Shown here piece after piece: positions 1 through 9,776 of a stretch of DNA of 64,000 bases. The notes below the pieces were generated by a model. The model saw only the letters and a list, made by a program, of their open reading frames with translations, was not told where the DNA came from and ran no database searches. A program made the position numbers and the translations under genes. Origin of the DNA: an uncultured Tenacibaculum sp. (GTDB lineage: Bacteria > Bacteroidota > Bacteroidia > Flavobacteriales > Flavobacteriaceae); contig CANNGJ010000015.1 in NCBI GenBank assembly GCA_947504185.1, positions 1-64,000 of the forward strand. Direction: 5' to 3'. Position 1 is the first letter of the stretch; each line of letters starts with the position of its first letter.

Positions 1-85
1 ATAATAAGATACGAAAATTACACCACAAAAACAAAGTAATCAACTGATAATCAAATAATTAAAGCCAAAATTATAACAGACGGAA

Positions 86-117
86 AATAAAAAAGTCGGA
101 AGATTTTTTCTTCCGAC
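86..117 (-). terminator. Rho-independent terminator of the OmpA-family gene
   Basis: Perfect 9-bp stem (GTCGGAAGA 95-103, TCTTCCGAC 109-117) with a 5-nt loop. Read on the minus strand it is followed by a run of T (86-94). It lies 28 nt past the stop of the OmpA-family gene and should end the minus-strand T9SS operon. Bases 1-85 hold nothing else I can support. Confidence 0.85.
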
Positions 118-144
118 CATGACTAGCCAATGGCTTGCTTTTAA

Positions 145-2202
145 TTATAATATTTTTTTTACAACGAATTCACATCTTCTATTTAATTCGTGTTGCTCTT
201 CTGAGCAGGCATCTTCTGTAGCACATTTTATGTGTGGTTTTGCTTCTCCATACCCAAAAGCAAAAATTCTATTGGGTTCAATACCTTTTTCCATAAAATA
301 CGTTCTTACAGCATCTGCTCTCTTTTGAGAGAGTTCTAAGTTGTATCTATTGTTACCTCTAATATCAGAATGGGTTCCTACTTCTACAACCATATCTGGA
401 TATTTTTTCATAAGCTGTATCACCTTATCAATCACTTTTTTAGTATCACGTCTTAAGTACCAAAGTTTGTAATCGAAATTAATATCTTCTGTTTTAATTA
501 TTAATTTGTCTTTTTGAGGAACTATACTTTCCTCCTTAGCTATAATTTTCTTGGTTTTATTTTGCTTCGCAATTTTTAATTGTTGCGCTTCCTTTTTTTG
601 AAGCTCTTGTTCTTTTACCTTTTGTAAAGCAATTGCCTGTTGCTTTTCTTTTTCTATTTGTAATAGCGATTTTAAAGCCATTGAGGCATCATTATTCTTT
701 TTTCTTTCTTTTCTTACTTCTAATACTCGTTGCTTTCTTTCATACCCTTGTTTGGAAGCTTTTACGATATATTTCATTTCACAAGCTACCTCAAAAAAGA
801 ATTTTCCTTTTTCGTCAGTATGTATTTTTGCAATCTCAGTATTCTCATTATTCTCTATAGAGATAAGAGTGTTCGCTAAAATTTGATTTGTATCTATATC
901 GGTAATTATTCCAGATATAAATTGATGACAATCTTGAATGTTTAGAGGCTGTTCTTCTTTGATTTTATAAATGTCATCACTACCCTTACCTCCAGGTCTA
1001 TTTGATGCAAAAAAACCTTCTTTGGTAGTAGGATTTATATTAAAAGAAAAGTCATCATATCCAGAGTTTATAGGAAAACCAACATTATCTGGTTTAGAGT
1101 ATGAATTTGCATCAATAGTGCTTACAAAAACATCTAAAGAACCAAATCCATGGTGTCCGTTAGAGGAGAAATACAATTTATTGTCTTCGCTAATAAAAGG
1201 GAACTGTTCTTTCTTATCGGTATTAATTACCGCTCCTAGATTTTTGGGAGTTCCATATTGGTTATTGTTATAAACAGCTACTTCATAAAGATCAAAAGAT
1301 CCATGTCCTCCTGGCATATCAGAAGCAAAATAAAGTGTTTTTTCATCATTGCTTAATGCTGGGTGTTCAGTAGAGAATTCATTATTATTAAAAGGGAGTG
1401 AGGTTATGTTTTTCCATTTTCCATCAACGAATTCAGCTTTATAAATTTGAACATGTGTAATTTTCTTATTGTCTTTTTTTCGTTTCCCTTTTACCAAATT
1501 ATTCCTAGTGAAATAAGCAGTTTTACCATCTTTTGTAAAAACGATATTAGACTCATGAACTTTAGTATTGATGTTAGTTGAAAAAGGAGCAATGCTATTT
1601 TCGTCATTTAATGAGTTTGAAGGAACTTGATAAATGTCTAGATAATTATTTCCAGTCCAACCAAAACGTTTGTGAAGTCCATCTTCCTTATTAGGAGCGG
1701 AGAATACTATTTGATCTCCTTTTTGAATAGCTGCAAATTCTGCATAAGGTGTGTTTATCGCTAAGTTTTCAATATGATATCGATTACCTATGGCTGCAAC
1801 ATTTTCTAAATATTGTATAGACTTTTCTAGCTTTTGTAATTCGTCACCTTTGTAAAGAGGACGTACTAAATCATAAGCTTTTTTATAGTCTCCTATCGCT
1901 TTTAGCGTATTAGCATACTTAAAATAATAAGGTTGTTTGATAATTTTTTGATACCTCCTGAAAAGAAGTTTATAATAATAAGCCGCTTTGTTCATGTTAT
2001 TGGTGAAATAATATGAATCGGCTAAGTTTCTAATAGCTTCGAAACTTTTATTGTCTTCTAGTGCTTTTTCATATAAAGGAATGGACTTACTATAATAAGT
2101 TCGATTAAAATATTTATGAGCTCTATGTAAATTTCTATCCATTTGTGCATAGCTATAACTAGTAATACACAAGGTTATAAGTAGGGTTATTATTCTTTTC
2201 AT
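145..2202 (-). CDS. OmpA family protein with TPR, PD40 repeats and carboxypeptidase-regulatory-like domain
   Basis: A 685-residue exported protein with signal peptide (cleavage near SYAQ, residue 20). In order: TPR-like helices (about 25-130), WD40-like PD40 beta-propeller repeats (about 210-410, with 'DEKTLYFASDMPGGHGSFDL'), a carboxypeptidase-regulatory-like fold (about 425-505), a Lys/Gln-rich helix (about 515-560) and a C-terminal OmpA peptidoglycan-binding domain with 'HSDIRGNNRYNLELSQKRAD'. This architecture is typical of Bacteroidota OmpA proteins encoded beside PorP/SprF and linked to T9SS or gliding. It is the last gene of a three-gene operon, 20 nt after the PorP/SprF gene. The inferred role is anchoring an outer-membrane secretion or adhesin complex to peptidoglycan. 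Confidence 0.9.
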   Translation of the reverse strand: MKRIITLLITLCITSYSYAQMDRNLHRAHKYFNRTYYSKSIPLYEKALEDNKSFEAIRNLADSYYFTNNMNKAAYYYKLLFRRYQKIIKQPYYFKYANTLKAIGDYKKAYDLVRPLYKGDELQKLEKSIQYLENVAAIGNRYHIENLAINTPYAEFAAIQKGDQIVFSAPNKEDGLHKRFGWTGNNYLDIYQVPSNSLNDENSIAPFSTNINTKVHESNIVFTKDGKTAYFTRNNLVKGKRKKDNKKITHVQIYKAEFVDGKWKNITSLPFNNNEFSTEHPALSNDEKTLYFASDMPGGHGSFDLYEVAVYNNNQYGTPKNLGAVINTDKKEQFPFISEDNKLYFSSNGHHGFGSLDVFVSTIDANSYSKPDNVGFPINSGYDDFSFNINPTTKEGFFASNRPGGKGSDDIYKIKEEQPLNIQDCHQFISGIITDIDTNQILANTLISIENNENTEIAKIHTDEKGKFFFEVACEMKYIVKASKQGYERKQRVLEVRKERKKNNDASMALKSLLQIEKEKQQAIALQKVKEQELQKKEAQQLKIAKQNKTKKIIAKEESIVPQKDKLIIKTEDINFDYKLWYLRRDTKKVIDKVIQLMKKYPDMVVEVGTHSDIRGNNRYNLELSQKRADAVRTYFMEKGIEPNRIFAFGYGEAKPHIKCATEDACSEEQHELNRRCEFVVKKIL

Positions 2203-2222
2203 GTGCTTATGTTTTTTTTAGC

Positions 2223-3176
2223 TTAAAAGAATCTAGGAGATTTGTCGTAGCCTTTTTTCAATCCCAAAGTATCAAAGTCAAAAAGGACAAAAACTTCATG
2301 GGTTCCAGAATTAAAATTACTTAGATTGGTTGTGGTGTAATCGTATGCATATCCAATTCGTAAATTGTGAGTAGCTCTTACATTAAACATAGCACTAAAT
2401 GAATCGTAAATTCTATAAGATAATCCTCCTTCAAATCGATTGTTAAAGAGTACATTTAAGGAAGTGTCTACTACTAAAGGAGAACCTTTTACAGCTTTTA
2501 AAAGAGCAGAAGGTTTTAACTTAATCATATCACTTAGTCTAAATACATATCCAGCATTAGCAAATAAGTGAATTTCTTCTCCACCAATACTTCGTAATCC
2601 ATTTTTCTCTGTAATATGTTTTGAATTTAGAAGGTTAGGAACTGAAATTCCAACATAATAATCATCTGTAAAATAAAATGCTCCGATACCAAAATTAGGA
2701 TTTGTTGAGTTTTGATTGTTAAAAGCAACATCGTTTGTTACAATACCAGTAATAGGATTGTCGTCTGGGAATCTAAAATCGGTAAAATTGGTGCTGAAAT
2801 TTGTAAAACCAGCTTTTAGTCCTAACGATAATTTGTGTTTTTCATTTAAAGATAAGATGTATGCAAAATCGATATACATATTATTTTCTTTTAAAACTCC
2901 ATCCCCAATATTATCAGTAATAAGTGATGCACCTATTTCGAATTTGTCTGTAATAGGAGTATGTGCAAAGAAAGTATATGTTTTTGGAGCTCCTACAGCA
3001 TTTGCCCATTGAGTTCTATGCATAAACCCGAAATTAATAACACCTAATTCATTGGTGGTGTAAGCAGGGTTTATTACATTTTGATTATACATGTATTGTG
3101 TGTATTGTGGATCTTGTTGTGAACAAACAGTATACACAGAACTAATGTATATTATTAGTAAAAGTATCTTTTTCAT
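2223..3176 (-). CDS. PorP/SprF family type IX secretion system membrane protein
   Basis: A 317-residue outer-membrane beta-barrel protein with signal peptide ('MKKILLLIIYISSVYTVCSQ') followed by 'QDPQYTQYMYNQNVINPAY', the hallmark N-terminus of the PorP/SprF family. It ends in an aromatic residue (FF), as barrels do. In Flavobacterium johnsoniae SprF is needed to secrete or anchor the adhesin SprB, and paralogues are encoded next to individual type B substrates. Here the gene starts 3 nt after the type B protein gene and precedes the OmpA protein gene, so I infer it handles that substrate. It is one of many family members, not necessarily SprF itself. Confidence 0.93.
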   Translation of the reverse strand: MKKILLLIIYISSVYTVCSQQDPQYTQYMYNQNVINPAYTTNELGVINFGFMHRTQWANAVGAPKTYTFFAHTPITDKFEIGASLITDNIGDGVLKENNMYIDFAYILSLNEKHKLSLGLKAGFTNFSTNFTDFRFPDDNPITGIVTNDVAFNNQNSTNPNFGIGAFYFTDDYYVGISVPNLLNSKHITEKNGLRSIGGEEIHLFANAGYVFRLSDMIKLKPSALLKAVKGSPLVVDTSLNVLFNNRFEGGLSYRIYDSFSAMFNVRATHNLRIGYAYDYTTTNLSNFNSGTHEVFVLFDFDTLGLKKGYDKSPRFF

Positions 3177-3179
3177 AGT

Positions 3180-6053
3180 TTATTTACTTAGGTATATTCT
3201 TCCTTGTTTAGCTTTGATGTTATCTTTATTATAATTTAGAATATAAAAATATACTCCGCTAGTTACGTTGTTACCAGAAGATTTATTTTGACCATTCCAA
3301 GTAGGGAAATCAGCATTTCCAGAGAATAATGTTTGACCATATCTATTAAAAATTTCTAGCTGATAATCTGGATAGAAATATTGAATGTTAGGAATGTAAT
3401 ACAAGTCGTTTACGCCATCTCCATTAGGAGAAAATCCATCAGGAATAAAAAAGGCGTAATCTTCTGGATTACAATTATTGAGTGTTACAGATAATGGTAT
3501 ACGTTCACTTTCGCACCCAGAATCTAGATGAATACTAGCAATGTAGTATACCTTGTTTTCTTCTAATAATTCTGATTTGTCAATTTCGAGCCCTCCTTGT
3601 AAAGCGTCATACCAAATAAATTCATAATCAGGGTTATTAGTTAATGAGCTTTCAAAATCAAATAGCGTAAGTTTTTCTAAAGCACATAAAAGTGTTGTTC
3701 CTGTTATTTCTGGTTTTGGAGGAGCAATTATTGTAACTTTAAAAGCTAATCTAGTAATGCTTTCACATCCATTAATACTCTCAGTAGCATAGTAAATATT
3801 TCCATTCGTTAAAGCGGTATCAGAGGAAAGTAGATTTCCTCCAGTAGGACTATCATACCATAATAGTTCTCCTGAATTGGCTTGGGCATCTAAATTAGCA
3901 ATCGTAGGATTGTCTATTCCACAAAATAATGGTTCTGTATTGGTTCCTATAATTATTTGAGGAGATAGAACAGTTACAGTTACTGAACTTCTATCGGAAC
4001 TTTCACAATCGGTATTTAAAGTTGTAGTACTTACATGATAATCTTCACCATTAATAAGTGGGGTTGTTATGTCTAAAGGAGTGTTGGAAGTACTATCGGC
4101 ATACCAAGTTAGGTTTTCACCACTATCAACAGTGATATTTGCTAAAGTTGGAGCATTTGGATAGAAATCAGAGGAACAAAATGATTGATTGGCATTTAAA
4201 ACAGGAGTGTCTGGTATACCATTTATTGAAAATTTTTCTTCTATTTCAAATTCAAATTGTGTTCTACAAGGTGTTGTGTCGTTTTGAATACTTTTTAAAA
4301 TAACATTGTAAAAACCTTTATCAAGATTGGTAATGTCTACATTGTAATTTGCTCTTCCACCATTAAAAACAATAGTATTATCTACCAAAATTCTGGAACT
4401 AGTAATTTCAACTACTTGGTAGTTTATTGTATATCCACCATCTGGCAATGTAGGAGCATCTATAACTACTTTTAAGTCAGAAGCATCACATAGATTATCT
4501 ATTGAAAGATCTAACTGGATGTTTTTTGGAGCTCTATCAATAATAAAGTCATAATTAATGCAATTTAAGCCATTTGAATAAGTAGGGGTTATTTTAATAT
4601 TGAAGTTGTTTTCAGTTGGAGGGAATTGTGACAAATCTAAAGGGATTATTACTTCTCCATTTAAAAAGGTAAGGTTGTAGTTATTTATGTTATGACTTAT
4701 AGAGTTACTAGTTATAGTAATATTGGCTGCTTCAGTACCGTTAAATAAGTTCCCTTTTATGTCATGGAAATTATAAATAGTAAAATCGATAGGCTTATCA
4801 CTATAACAAATGTTATCTACTTTGGCTTGGGCTTCATAAATAACAAATTCGTCTTCGGAAACTATAAAAGAATTACAAGTAACCTTTTTGATATTATCTA
4901 TTAAAGTAGTTCTAATAATATAACTTCCTGGAGGAAGAGTATCTTTAGATAATAGAATTCTCGGATTATTTGTAGTATCGTCAATATTCGCTATGTTAAT
5001 ACCTCTTAAAGTACCTGTATATGCTATTGTATTGGTAGTTGTATTTTCAATTTCATAAGTTAAATCATATGTCATTTTTGATTTTGGAGTACGGTCATGT
5101 AAGATTTCTATAAGTAAAGAATTGTCTTTGCATTGATTTTCTACCAAAAAACGCGCTTTTATTCGAGGTATTATTACAGAAACTGTAACTGATTCGCTTG
5201 GACAAACTCCATGTTTAGGCAAAACGATATATTGAAAATCATATATCCCAGATCCGAAATTATCATAAATTTCTTTGATGTTTATTTCAGTGTCTAAAGT
5301 ACTTGTGATTTGATTTGTTCCACTTTGGTCAGCCCAAATACCATCTGTATCTTCATCTGAAATGTAGTCAAACAAATTAATATTTGTATACGGTGTTAGG
5401 TCATCTGTATCACATATTTCTATGTTTGTAGGATTGCCTGCACTAGGCTTCCTATGCACTTTTAATATTACCGTTGCTTCTCTTGAAAGACAAGTATCTA
5501 CATCTTTAACAGTGTAAGTAAACTTATAAAGACCAATACCAGCTGATTCGGCATCAAAAATATTATTGGTTAAAAATCCTGTTTTTGGTACTGTTGAATC
5601 ACTCCATTCCCCATTAAGGTCAGCACTTAAATTTACAAGATCATTATCAAGAAATGTAAATAAATCAACAACAGGGTTATCGCTACAAGCATTTGCACCA
5701 CCATTAATATTATCCTCTCCAGGATACCCTCCAAGAGAAATAGTGATTTCAGCACTTTCGTTACATTTTGGATTTGTATAGGTGAAAGTATGTTCTCCAA
5801 ATCTATTTAACGCCCATAAATTAACAATTCCTGTTGTAGTGTCAATGGTATTTTGATTTATGGGGTTGTTTGCAAACCAAGTACCACCAACTTCAGGAGT
5901 TCCTCCTAATTGACTAAATAAATTATAACTTTGGTAGTTAGTGTTAGAATCCTTATTACAGATGGTAATAGAATTATTTATTCCAGCACACTGGGTGAAA
6001 ACTTGGTAATAAGAAAAAAATAAAACGAAGCAAAGAAGGTTTCTTAATAACAT
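3180..6053 (-). CDS. T9SS type B sorting domain surface protein (gliding-motility-associated C-terminal domain)
   Basis: About 957 residues. I start at ATG 6053, giving the signal peptide 'MLLRNLLCFVLFF...'; a TTG 12 nt upstream would only add MLYK. The body is a string of Ig-like/PKD-like beta domains rich in Asn, Thr and Cys, typical of secreted adhesins. The last 90 or so residues ('IPDGFSPNGDGVNDLYYIPN', 'LEIFNRYGQTLFSG', 'GVYFYILNYN', ending GRIYLSK) are the CHU_C/type B sorting domain that directs export through T9SS. It is first in an operon with PorP/SprF and OmpA proteins. Ligand unknown; no enzymatic motif seen. Confidence 0.92.
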   Translation of the reverse strand: MLLRNLLCFVLFFSYYQVFTQCAGINNSITICNKDSNTNYQSYNLFSQLGGTPEVGGTWFANNPINQNTIDTTTGIVNLWALNRFGEHTFTYTNPKCNESAEITISLGGYPGEDNINGGANACSDNPVVDLFTFLDNDLVNLSADLNGEWSDSTVPKTGFLTNNIFDAESAGIGLYKFTYTVKDVDTCLSREATVILKVHRKPSAGNPTNIEICDTDDLTPYTNINLFDYISDEDTDGIWADQSGTNQITSTLDTEINIKEIYDNFGSGIYDFQYIVLPKHGVCPSESVTVSVIIPRIKARFLVENQCKDNSLLIEILHDRTPKSKMTYDLTYEIENTTTNTIAYTGTLRGINIANIDDTTNNPRILLSKDTLPPGSYIIRTTLIDNIKKVTCNSFIVSEDEFVIYEAQAKVDNICYSDKPIDFTIYNFHDIKGNLFNGTEAANITITSNSISHNINNYNLTFLNGEVIIPLDLSQFPPTENNFNIKITPTYSNGLNCINYDFIIDRAPKNIQLDLSIDNLCDASDLKVVIDAPTLPDGGYTINYQVVEITSSRILVDNTIVFNGGRANYNVDITNLDKGFYNVILKSIQNDTTPCRTQFEFEIEEKFSINGIPDTPVLNANQSFCSSDFYPNAPTLANITVDSGENLTWYADSTSNTPLDITTPLINGEDYHVSTTTLNTDCESSDRSSVTVTVLSPQIIIGTNTEPLFCGIDNPTIANLDAQANSGELLWYDSPTGGNLLSSDTALTNGNIYYATESINGCESITRLAFKVTIIAPPKPEITGTTLLCALEKLTLFDFESSLTNNPDYEFIWYDALQGGLEIDKSELLEENKVYYIASIHLDSGCESERIPLSVTLNNCNPEDYAFFIPDGFSPNGDGVNDLYYIPNIQYFYPDYQLEIFNRYGQTLFSGNADFPTWNGQNKSSGNNVTSGVYFYILNYNKDNIKAKQGRIYLSK

Positions 6054-6193
6054 TTTATATAGCAATTGTTTAGTGTTATTTTAAGAAAGCAAAAAAACGT
6101 AAAATTTGGCAGACCATGAAAAAAGAACAGCAATTTTACTTTCTCTATGCTATGATACTTCATTATCTTTACAGAAAAAATTAGGATATCTTA

Positions 6194-7546
6194 ATGAACA
6201 TACATTTTATAGCCATTGGAGGAAGTGCAATGCATAACCTAGCTATTGCCTTACACCAAAAAGGATACCAAGTTTCAGGTAGTGACGATACAATTCACGA
6301 TCCATCTAAATCTCGTTTAGCTAAATATGATTTGTTACCTAGTCAGTTTGGTTGGTTTCCAGAAAAAATTACAACTAATTTGGATGTAATTATTTTAGGA
6401 ATGCATGCTAAAAAGGATAACCCTGAGTTATTAAAGGCACAGGAATTAGGCTTAAAAATTTATTCATACCCAGAGTTTTTATATGAGCAATCTAAAGATA
6501 AAACACGTGTTGTAATTGGAGGCTCTCATGGAAAAACTACTATTACTTCAATGATTTTACACGTATTGAATTATCATGATAGAACTGTAGATTATATGGT
6601 AGGGGCACAGTTAGAAGGTTTTGAAACCATGGTGCATTTAACCGAAGAAAATGAGTTTATTGTTTTAGAAGGTGATGAATATTTAAGTTCACCTATTGAT
6701 AGACGACCAAAATTTCATTTGTATAAACCTAATATTGCTTTATTAAGCGGTATTGCTTGGGATCATATTAATGTATTTCCAACTTTTGAGAATTATGTAG
6801 AGCAATTTTCAATTTTTACCGACTCTCTTACTAATGGTGGGATTATAGTGTATAATGAAGAAGATGTAGCTGTAAAAAGAGTAGTAGAGGAGAGTATACG
6901 TCCTATTAAGAAATATACATATTCAACACCAAAACATTCTATTAAAAACGGAATTACTTTTTTAGAAACTCCTGAAGGTAATTTGCCTTTAGAAATTTTC
7001 GGGAATCACAATTTGCAAAATTTAGCAGGTGCCAAATGGATTTGTCAACATATGGGTATTGATGAAGATGATTTTTATGAAGCAATTGTAAGTTTTAAGG
7101 GTGCTAGTAAGCGATTAGAAAAAATTGCTGAGAATAATTCTACAGTAGTTTTTAAGGATTTTGCACATAGCCCAAGTAAAGTAGAGGCTACGACAACAGC
7201 AGTTAATAATCAGTATGTTAATAGAACTTTGTTAGCGTGTTTAGAGTTACATACCTATTCTAGTTTAAATGCTGAGTTTTTGGCAGAATATAAAGGTGCA
7301 TTAGATAATGCAGATAAAGCTGTTGTATTTTATTCTCCACATGCCGTAAAAATTAAGCAACTAGAAGAGGTTACTCAGCAACAAATAGCTGAAGCTTTTG
7401 AGCGTGATGATTTGATTATCTATACAAACCCACAAGAGTTTAAAGAGTTTTTGTTTAATCAGGATCTAGATGATACAGCTGTATTATTAATGAGTTCTGG
7501 TAATTACGGTGGTTTAGATTTTAATGAGGTTAAGAAGTTAATTTAG
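6194..7546 (+). CDS. mpl: UDP-N-acetylmuramate:L-alanyl-gamma-D-glutamyl-meso-diaminopimelate ligase
   Basis: A 450-residue Mur-ligase family protein, the usual length for Mpl. It has an N-terminal Rossmann motif ('MNIHFIAIGGSAMHNLAIAL'), the ATP-binding loop 'VVIGGSHGKTTITSMIL' (about 107-123), a central 'LEGDEYLSSPID' and a C-terminal domain with 'FKDFAHSPSKVEAT'. Mpl attaches the recovered tripeptide L-Ala-gamma-D-Glu-meso-DAP to UDP-MurNAc in cytoplasmic peptidoglycan recycling. MurC is the nearest alternative, but the short N-terminus and the HSPSKV region favour Mpl. It is divergent from the T9SS operon; a weak -7 like sequence lies near 6163. Its stop overlaps the stop of the convergent nucleotidyltransferase by 4 nt. 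Confidence 0.93.
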   Translation: MNIHFIAIGGSAMHNLAIALHQKGYQVSGSDDTIHDPSKSRLAKYDLLPSQFGWFPEKITTNLDVIILGMHAKKDNPELLKAQELGLKIYSYPEFLYEQSKDKTRVVIGGSHGKTTITSMILHVLNYHDRTVDYMVGAQLEGFETMVHLTEENEFIVLEGDEYLSSPIDRRPKFHLYKPNIALLSGIAWDHINVFPTFENYVEQFSIFTDSLTNGGIIVYNEEDVAVKRVVEESIRPIKKYTYSTPKHSIKNGITFLETPEGNLPLEIFGNHNLQNLAGAKWICQHMGIDEDDFYEAIVSFKGASKRLEKIAENNSTVVFKDFAHSPSKVEATTTAVNNQYVNRTLLACLELHTYSSLNAEFLAEYKGALDNADKAVVFYSPHAVKIKQLEEVTQQQIAEAFERDDLIIYTNPQEFKEFLFNQDLDDTAVLLMSSGNYGGLDFNEVKKLI

Positions 7547-8619
7547 ATACCTAATTTTCTTCTGTACCAATTAATATCTGTTATTTTTGAAAGTGTGAAT
7601 AAAAAATAGTCTTTTTTATAAAAAGACCTAAGTATAATTTTTAATCTTTCATAAAATGAAACATAAAGATTAGTTGATTTTTTAAAGATCTTAGTTTTGT
7701 AGTTTTTATCAAGATTTTTTATTGTATCATGAACAAACTTTTTAGATAATTTTGTTTGAAAATATTCTATTTTTTGGGGCTTTGCTAAAATACTTGAATA
7801 TAAGTTTATTCCTGCATGTAATTCTTTTGAAAGCTCTTTACTTGCAAACACTTCTTTTTTTTCTAATTGATTCCCTTGTAGGTAAAAATCATAAGCAGCT
7901 CTTAAGGTCACCCCTTTTTTTAGATACTGATAGTCATTAATTAATTTGGAATATATTGTTAATTTAATTTGATTTTTGTAAGATAATAGTGTGCAGTTAT
8001 TAATTTTTATCAATGTGTCTTTTACTGTTTGATAATTAAAAAAAGAGGATTTCTCTTCTTTTAAAATTTCTTTATGAATTTCAACTGCAGCAATTTTATT
8101 TGGATGTGTAATTCTTGGTAAATGTCTATGATCTTCAAAAAGTTCTGAAACTTTATGTGTATAGCCATTTTTTTGAAGAATGTTAAAAGCAGTTTTACAA
8201 TATGGTTTTTCTATTAAAAAATCAATATCCCCAACCATACGTTCGGCAATATCTTCATACAATCCTTCTAATAAGTTTCCTGTACCTTTTAAAAAAATAG
8301 GAGTAATATTGTTTGCTAACAATAATTCATTTATCTCCTTGGCTTGCTTAATAATTTGCTGATTACGTTCTCGATTTAAATCAGTAATATGCTTCATGTA
8401 TTCAACTAAATCTTGAGGTAAATAATGTAAAAAAACAACACGTTTTAAGTTGCAATACAAAGCAGGGAAAACATAATGGGTAGTGCTTAATTTAACAATG
8501 TTATCCCAATCAATTTCTTCCTTTTTTAATTTCTCTTCTACAAGAATACGATTGTGTATTTCATGAGTAATAGTTAAACATTTACCAACAAAAAACAAAG
8601 TCTCTTTATATGTCATCAT
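7543..8619 (-). CDS. Nucleotidyltransferase family protein (NTP_transf_5-like), putative peptide-modification locus
   Basis: A 358-residue protein with 'FLKGTGNLLEGLY' (about 109-121) followed by 'RMVGDIDFLIEK' (about 128-138). The latter is the Gly-Asp-x-Asp metal-binding signature of the nucleotidyltransferase fold in the form found in the NTP_transf_5 group (PF14907). Its start lies inside the end of the upstream kinase gene (14-nt overlap), implying coupled translation. Family members of this kind are found beside HPr-kinase-like genes in some lasso-peptide clusters such as paeninodin. The substrate is unknown; nucleotidyl transfer to a peptide, lipid or sugar are all possible. The convergent mpl stop overlaps it with no terminator between. 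Confidence 0.8.
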   Translation of the reverse strand: MMTYKETLFFVGKCLTITHEIHNRILVEEKLKKEEIDWDNIVKLSTTHYVFPALYCNLKRVVFLHYLPQDLVEYMKHITDLNRERNQQIIKQAKEINELLLANNITPIFLKGTGNLLEGLYEDIAERMVGDIDFLIEKPYCKTAFNILQKNGYTHKVSELFEDHRHLPRITHPNKIAAVEIHKEILKEEKSSFFNYQTVKDTLIKINNCTLLSYKNQIKLTIYSKLINDYQYLKKGVTLRAAYDFYLQGNQLEKKEVFASKELSKELHAGINLYSSILAKPQKIEYFQTKLSKKFVHDTIKNLDKNYKTKIFKKSTNLYVSFYERLKIILRSFYKKDYFLFTLSKITDINWYRRKLGI

Positions 8620-9712
8620 TAAATATTTTAGAAACCGTTTCTATCATTTTTTTGTTATTAGAATAGGTGAGTTGATAACAGGGTAGTTTGGAAAACCAGT
8701 CAATAAAAACTTCAACATTGTCTTGTATTGGAGATAGCCAAGAATCAGGAACCAATTGCTCAAAAGCATTAATATTTGAAACTTTATCAATCATTAAATC
8801 ACTATTTTTTTGATATTTGATAAATATTAAAGCCTTACATGGAAGGTGTTGCATGTAATTATTTGTATTTGGAGGTAAATATCGAACGACTTTGTTTAAT
8901 CTCTTAAAATGATATTCTAATGAGGTTTTTAATTCCGGATAAATGGGAAATAAGGTATCTAAGGCATTCTTTTTAATAGAGATTGCTGAAGGAAAGCTAT
9001 ATACTTCTTGTTTGTTTGCATCTATGGGAACAAAGTCATCAGCTAAGCAAGTAAATCCATTAGCCTGTAACAAGGCTAGAGAAGTACTTTTCCCATTGCC
9101 AGAATCTCCTAAGAATAACATAGAATTTTTGCCATTGCTAATTGCAGAAGCATGTAAAACCCCCAGCCAATTATTTTCTGTTTTTTCATGGATAAGTTCA
9201 GTTATTTTCATAGAGAATTTTCCTTGAAAATAATGAACTTCAGTTTTATTCCATGTTCCAATAATGTTATTATCTATAGAAAATGAAATGAAGTTTTGAT
9301 TACTATATACCTCAAAAACAAAGTCATTTTTTGATTGAAAATTGACTTCTAAATGTGAAAATTTTGGATGTACTAAAGAGATTTCATATTCAGAAAAATA
9401 ACAAATCTTAAAAACTAAATCATTTATTTTATAATATTTTATATACTCAAAACTATTAGGTTTATCAATAAGTTCTAATTCTACTTTCTGTATTTCTGTT
9501 GAGCTTAATAGATTTTCAATATCTAATATTAAACTCTCTGCTTGTTGGTAAGGAATGCTTATCGTATTAAATAAATTGGTAAGAATTTCTTGTTTAGGAA
9601 TTTTGTTTTTGAGTAATGAGAGAATTTCGGCAATTAAGGGTTCAACAACTATATATTCGTTGTTATCTTGAAACCACACTACTGATTTGTCTTCTAATTG
9701 CTTTATTAACAT
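8606..9712 (-). CDS. PqqD-like / HPr-kinase-like serine kinase, putative peptide kinase
   Basis: About 368 residues from ATG 9712; a TTG 18 nt upstream is possible but lies against a hairpin. Residues 1-75 resemble PqqD (small peptide-recognition domain). A beta-rich linker follows, then an HPr-kinase/phosphorylase-like C-terminal half with a clear P-loop 'LGDSGNGKSTSLALL' (about 201-215) and an Asp pair in 'LADDFVPID' (about 225). True HprK regulates sugar uptake and lacks a PqqD part, so this is not hprK. Related kinases (ThcoK, PadeK) phosphorylate the C-terminal residue of lasso peptides. It is preceded by a 52-codon peptide gene and overlaps the nucleotidyltransferase gene. Target and reaction here are inferred. 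Confidence 0.8.
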   Translation of the reverse strand: MLIKQLEDKSVVWFQDNNEYIVVEPLIAEILSLLKNKIPKQEILTNLFNTISIPYQQAESLILDIENLLSSTEIQKVELELIDKPNSFEYIKYYKINDLVFKICYFSEYEISLVHPKFSHLEVNFQSKNDFVFEVYSNQNFISFSIDNNIIGTWNKTEVHYFQGKFSMKITELIHEKTENNWLGVLHASAISNGKNSMLFLGDSGNGKSTSLALLQANGFTCLADDFVPIDANKQEVYSFPSAISIKKNALDTLFPIYPELKTSLEYHFKRLNKVVRYLPPNTNNYMQHLPCKALIFIKYQKNSDLMIDKVSNINAFEQLVPDSWLSPIQDNVEVFIDWFSKLPCYQLTYSNNKKMIETVSKIFNDDI

Positions 9713-9728
9713 ACTTTGTAAAAATAAC

Positions 9729-9754
9729 AAAACCTCGACATATTTCGAGGTTTT
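9729..9754 (-). terminator. Hairpin between peptide gene and kinase gene (partial terminator or processing site)
   Basis: Stem AAAACCTCGA (9729-9738) with TCGAGGTTTT (9745-9754) and a 6-nt loop. Read on the minus strand it is followed by a T-rich stretch. It stands after the stop of the short peptide gene (9777) and before the kinase start (9712). A leaky terminator here would make more peptide mRNA than enzyme mRNA, a common arrangement in ribosomally made, modified peptides; that role is inference. Confidence 0.65.
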
Positions 9755-9776
9755 GTTTCATAGGTTTATTTAAAAA

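Noticed and set aside
8606..9712. True HPr kinase/phosphorylase (hprK)
   Set aside because: The N-terminus is PqqD-like and the neighbours are not ptsH or sugar genes; only the P-loop half resembles HprK.
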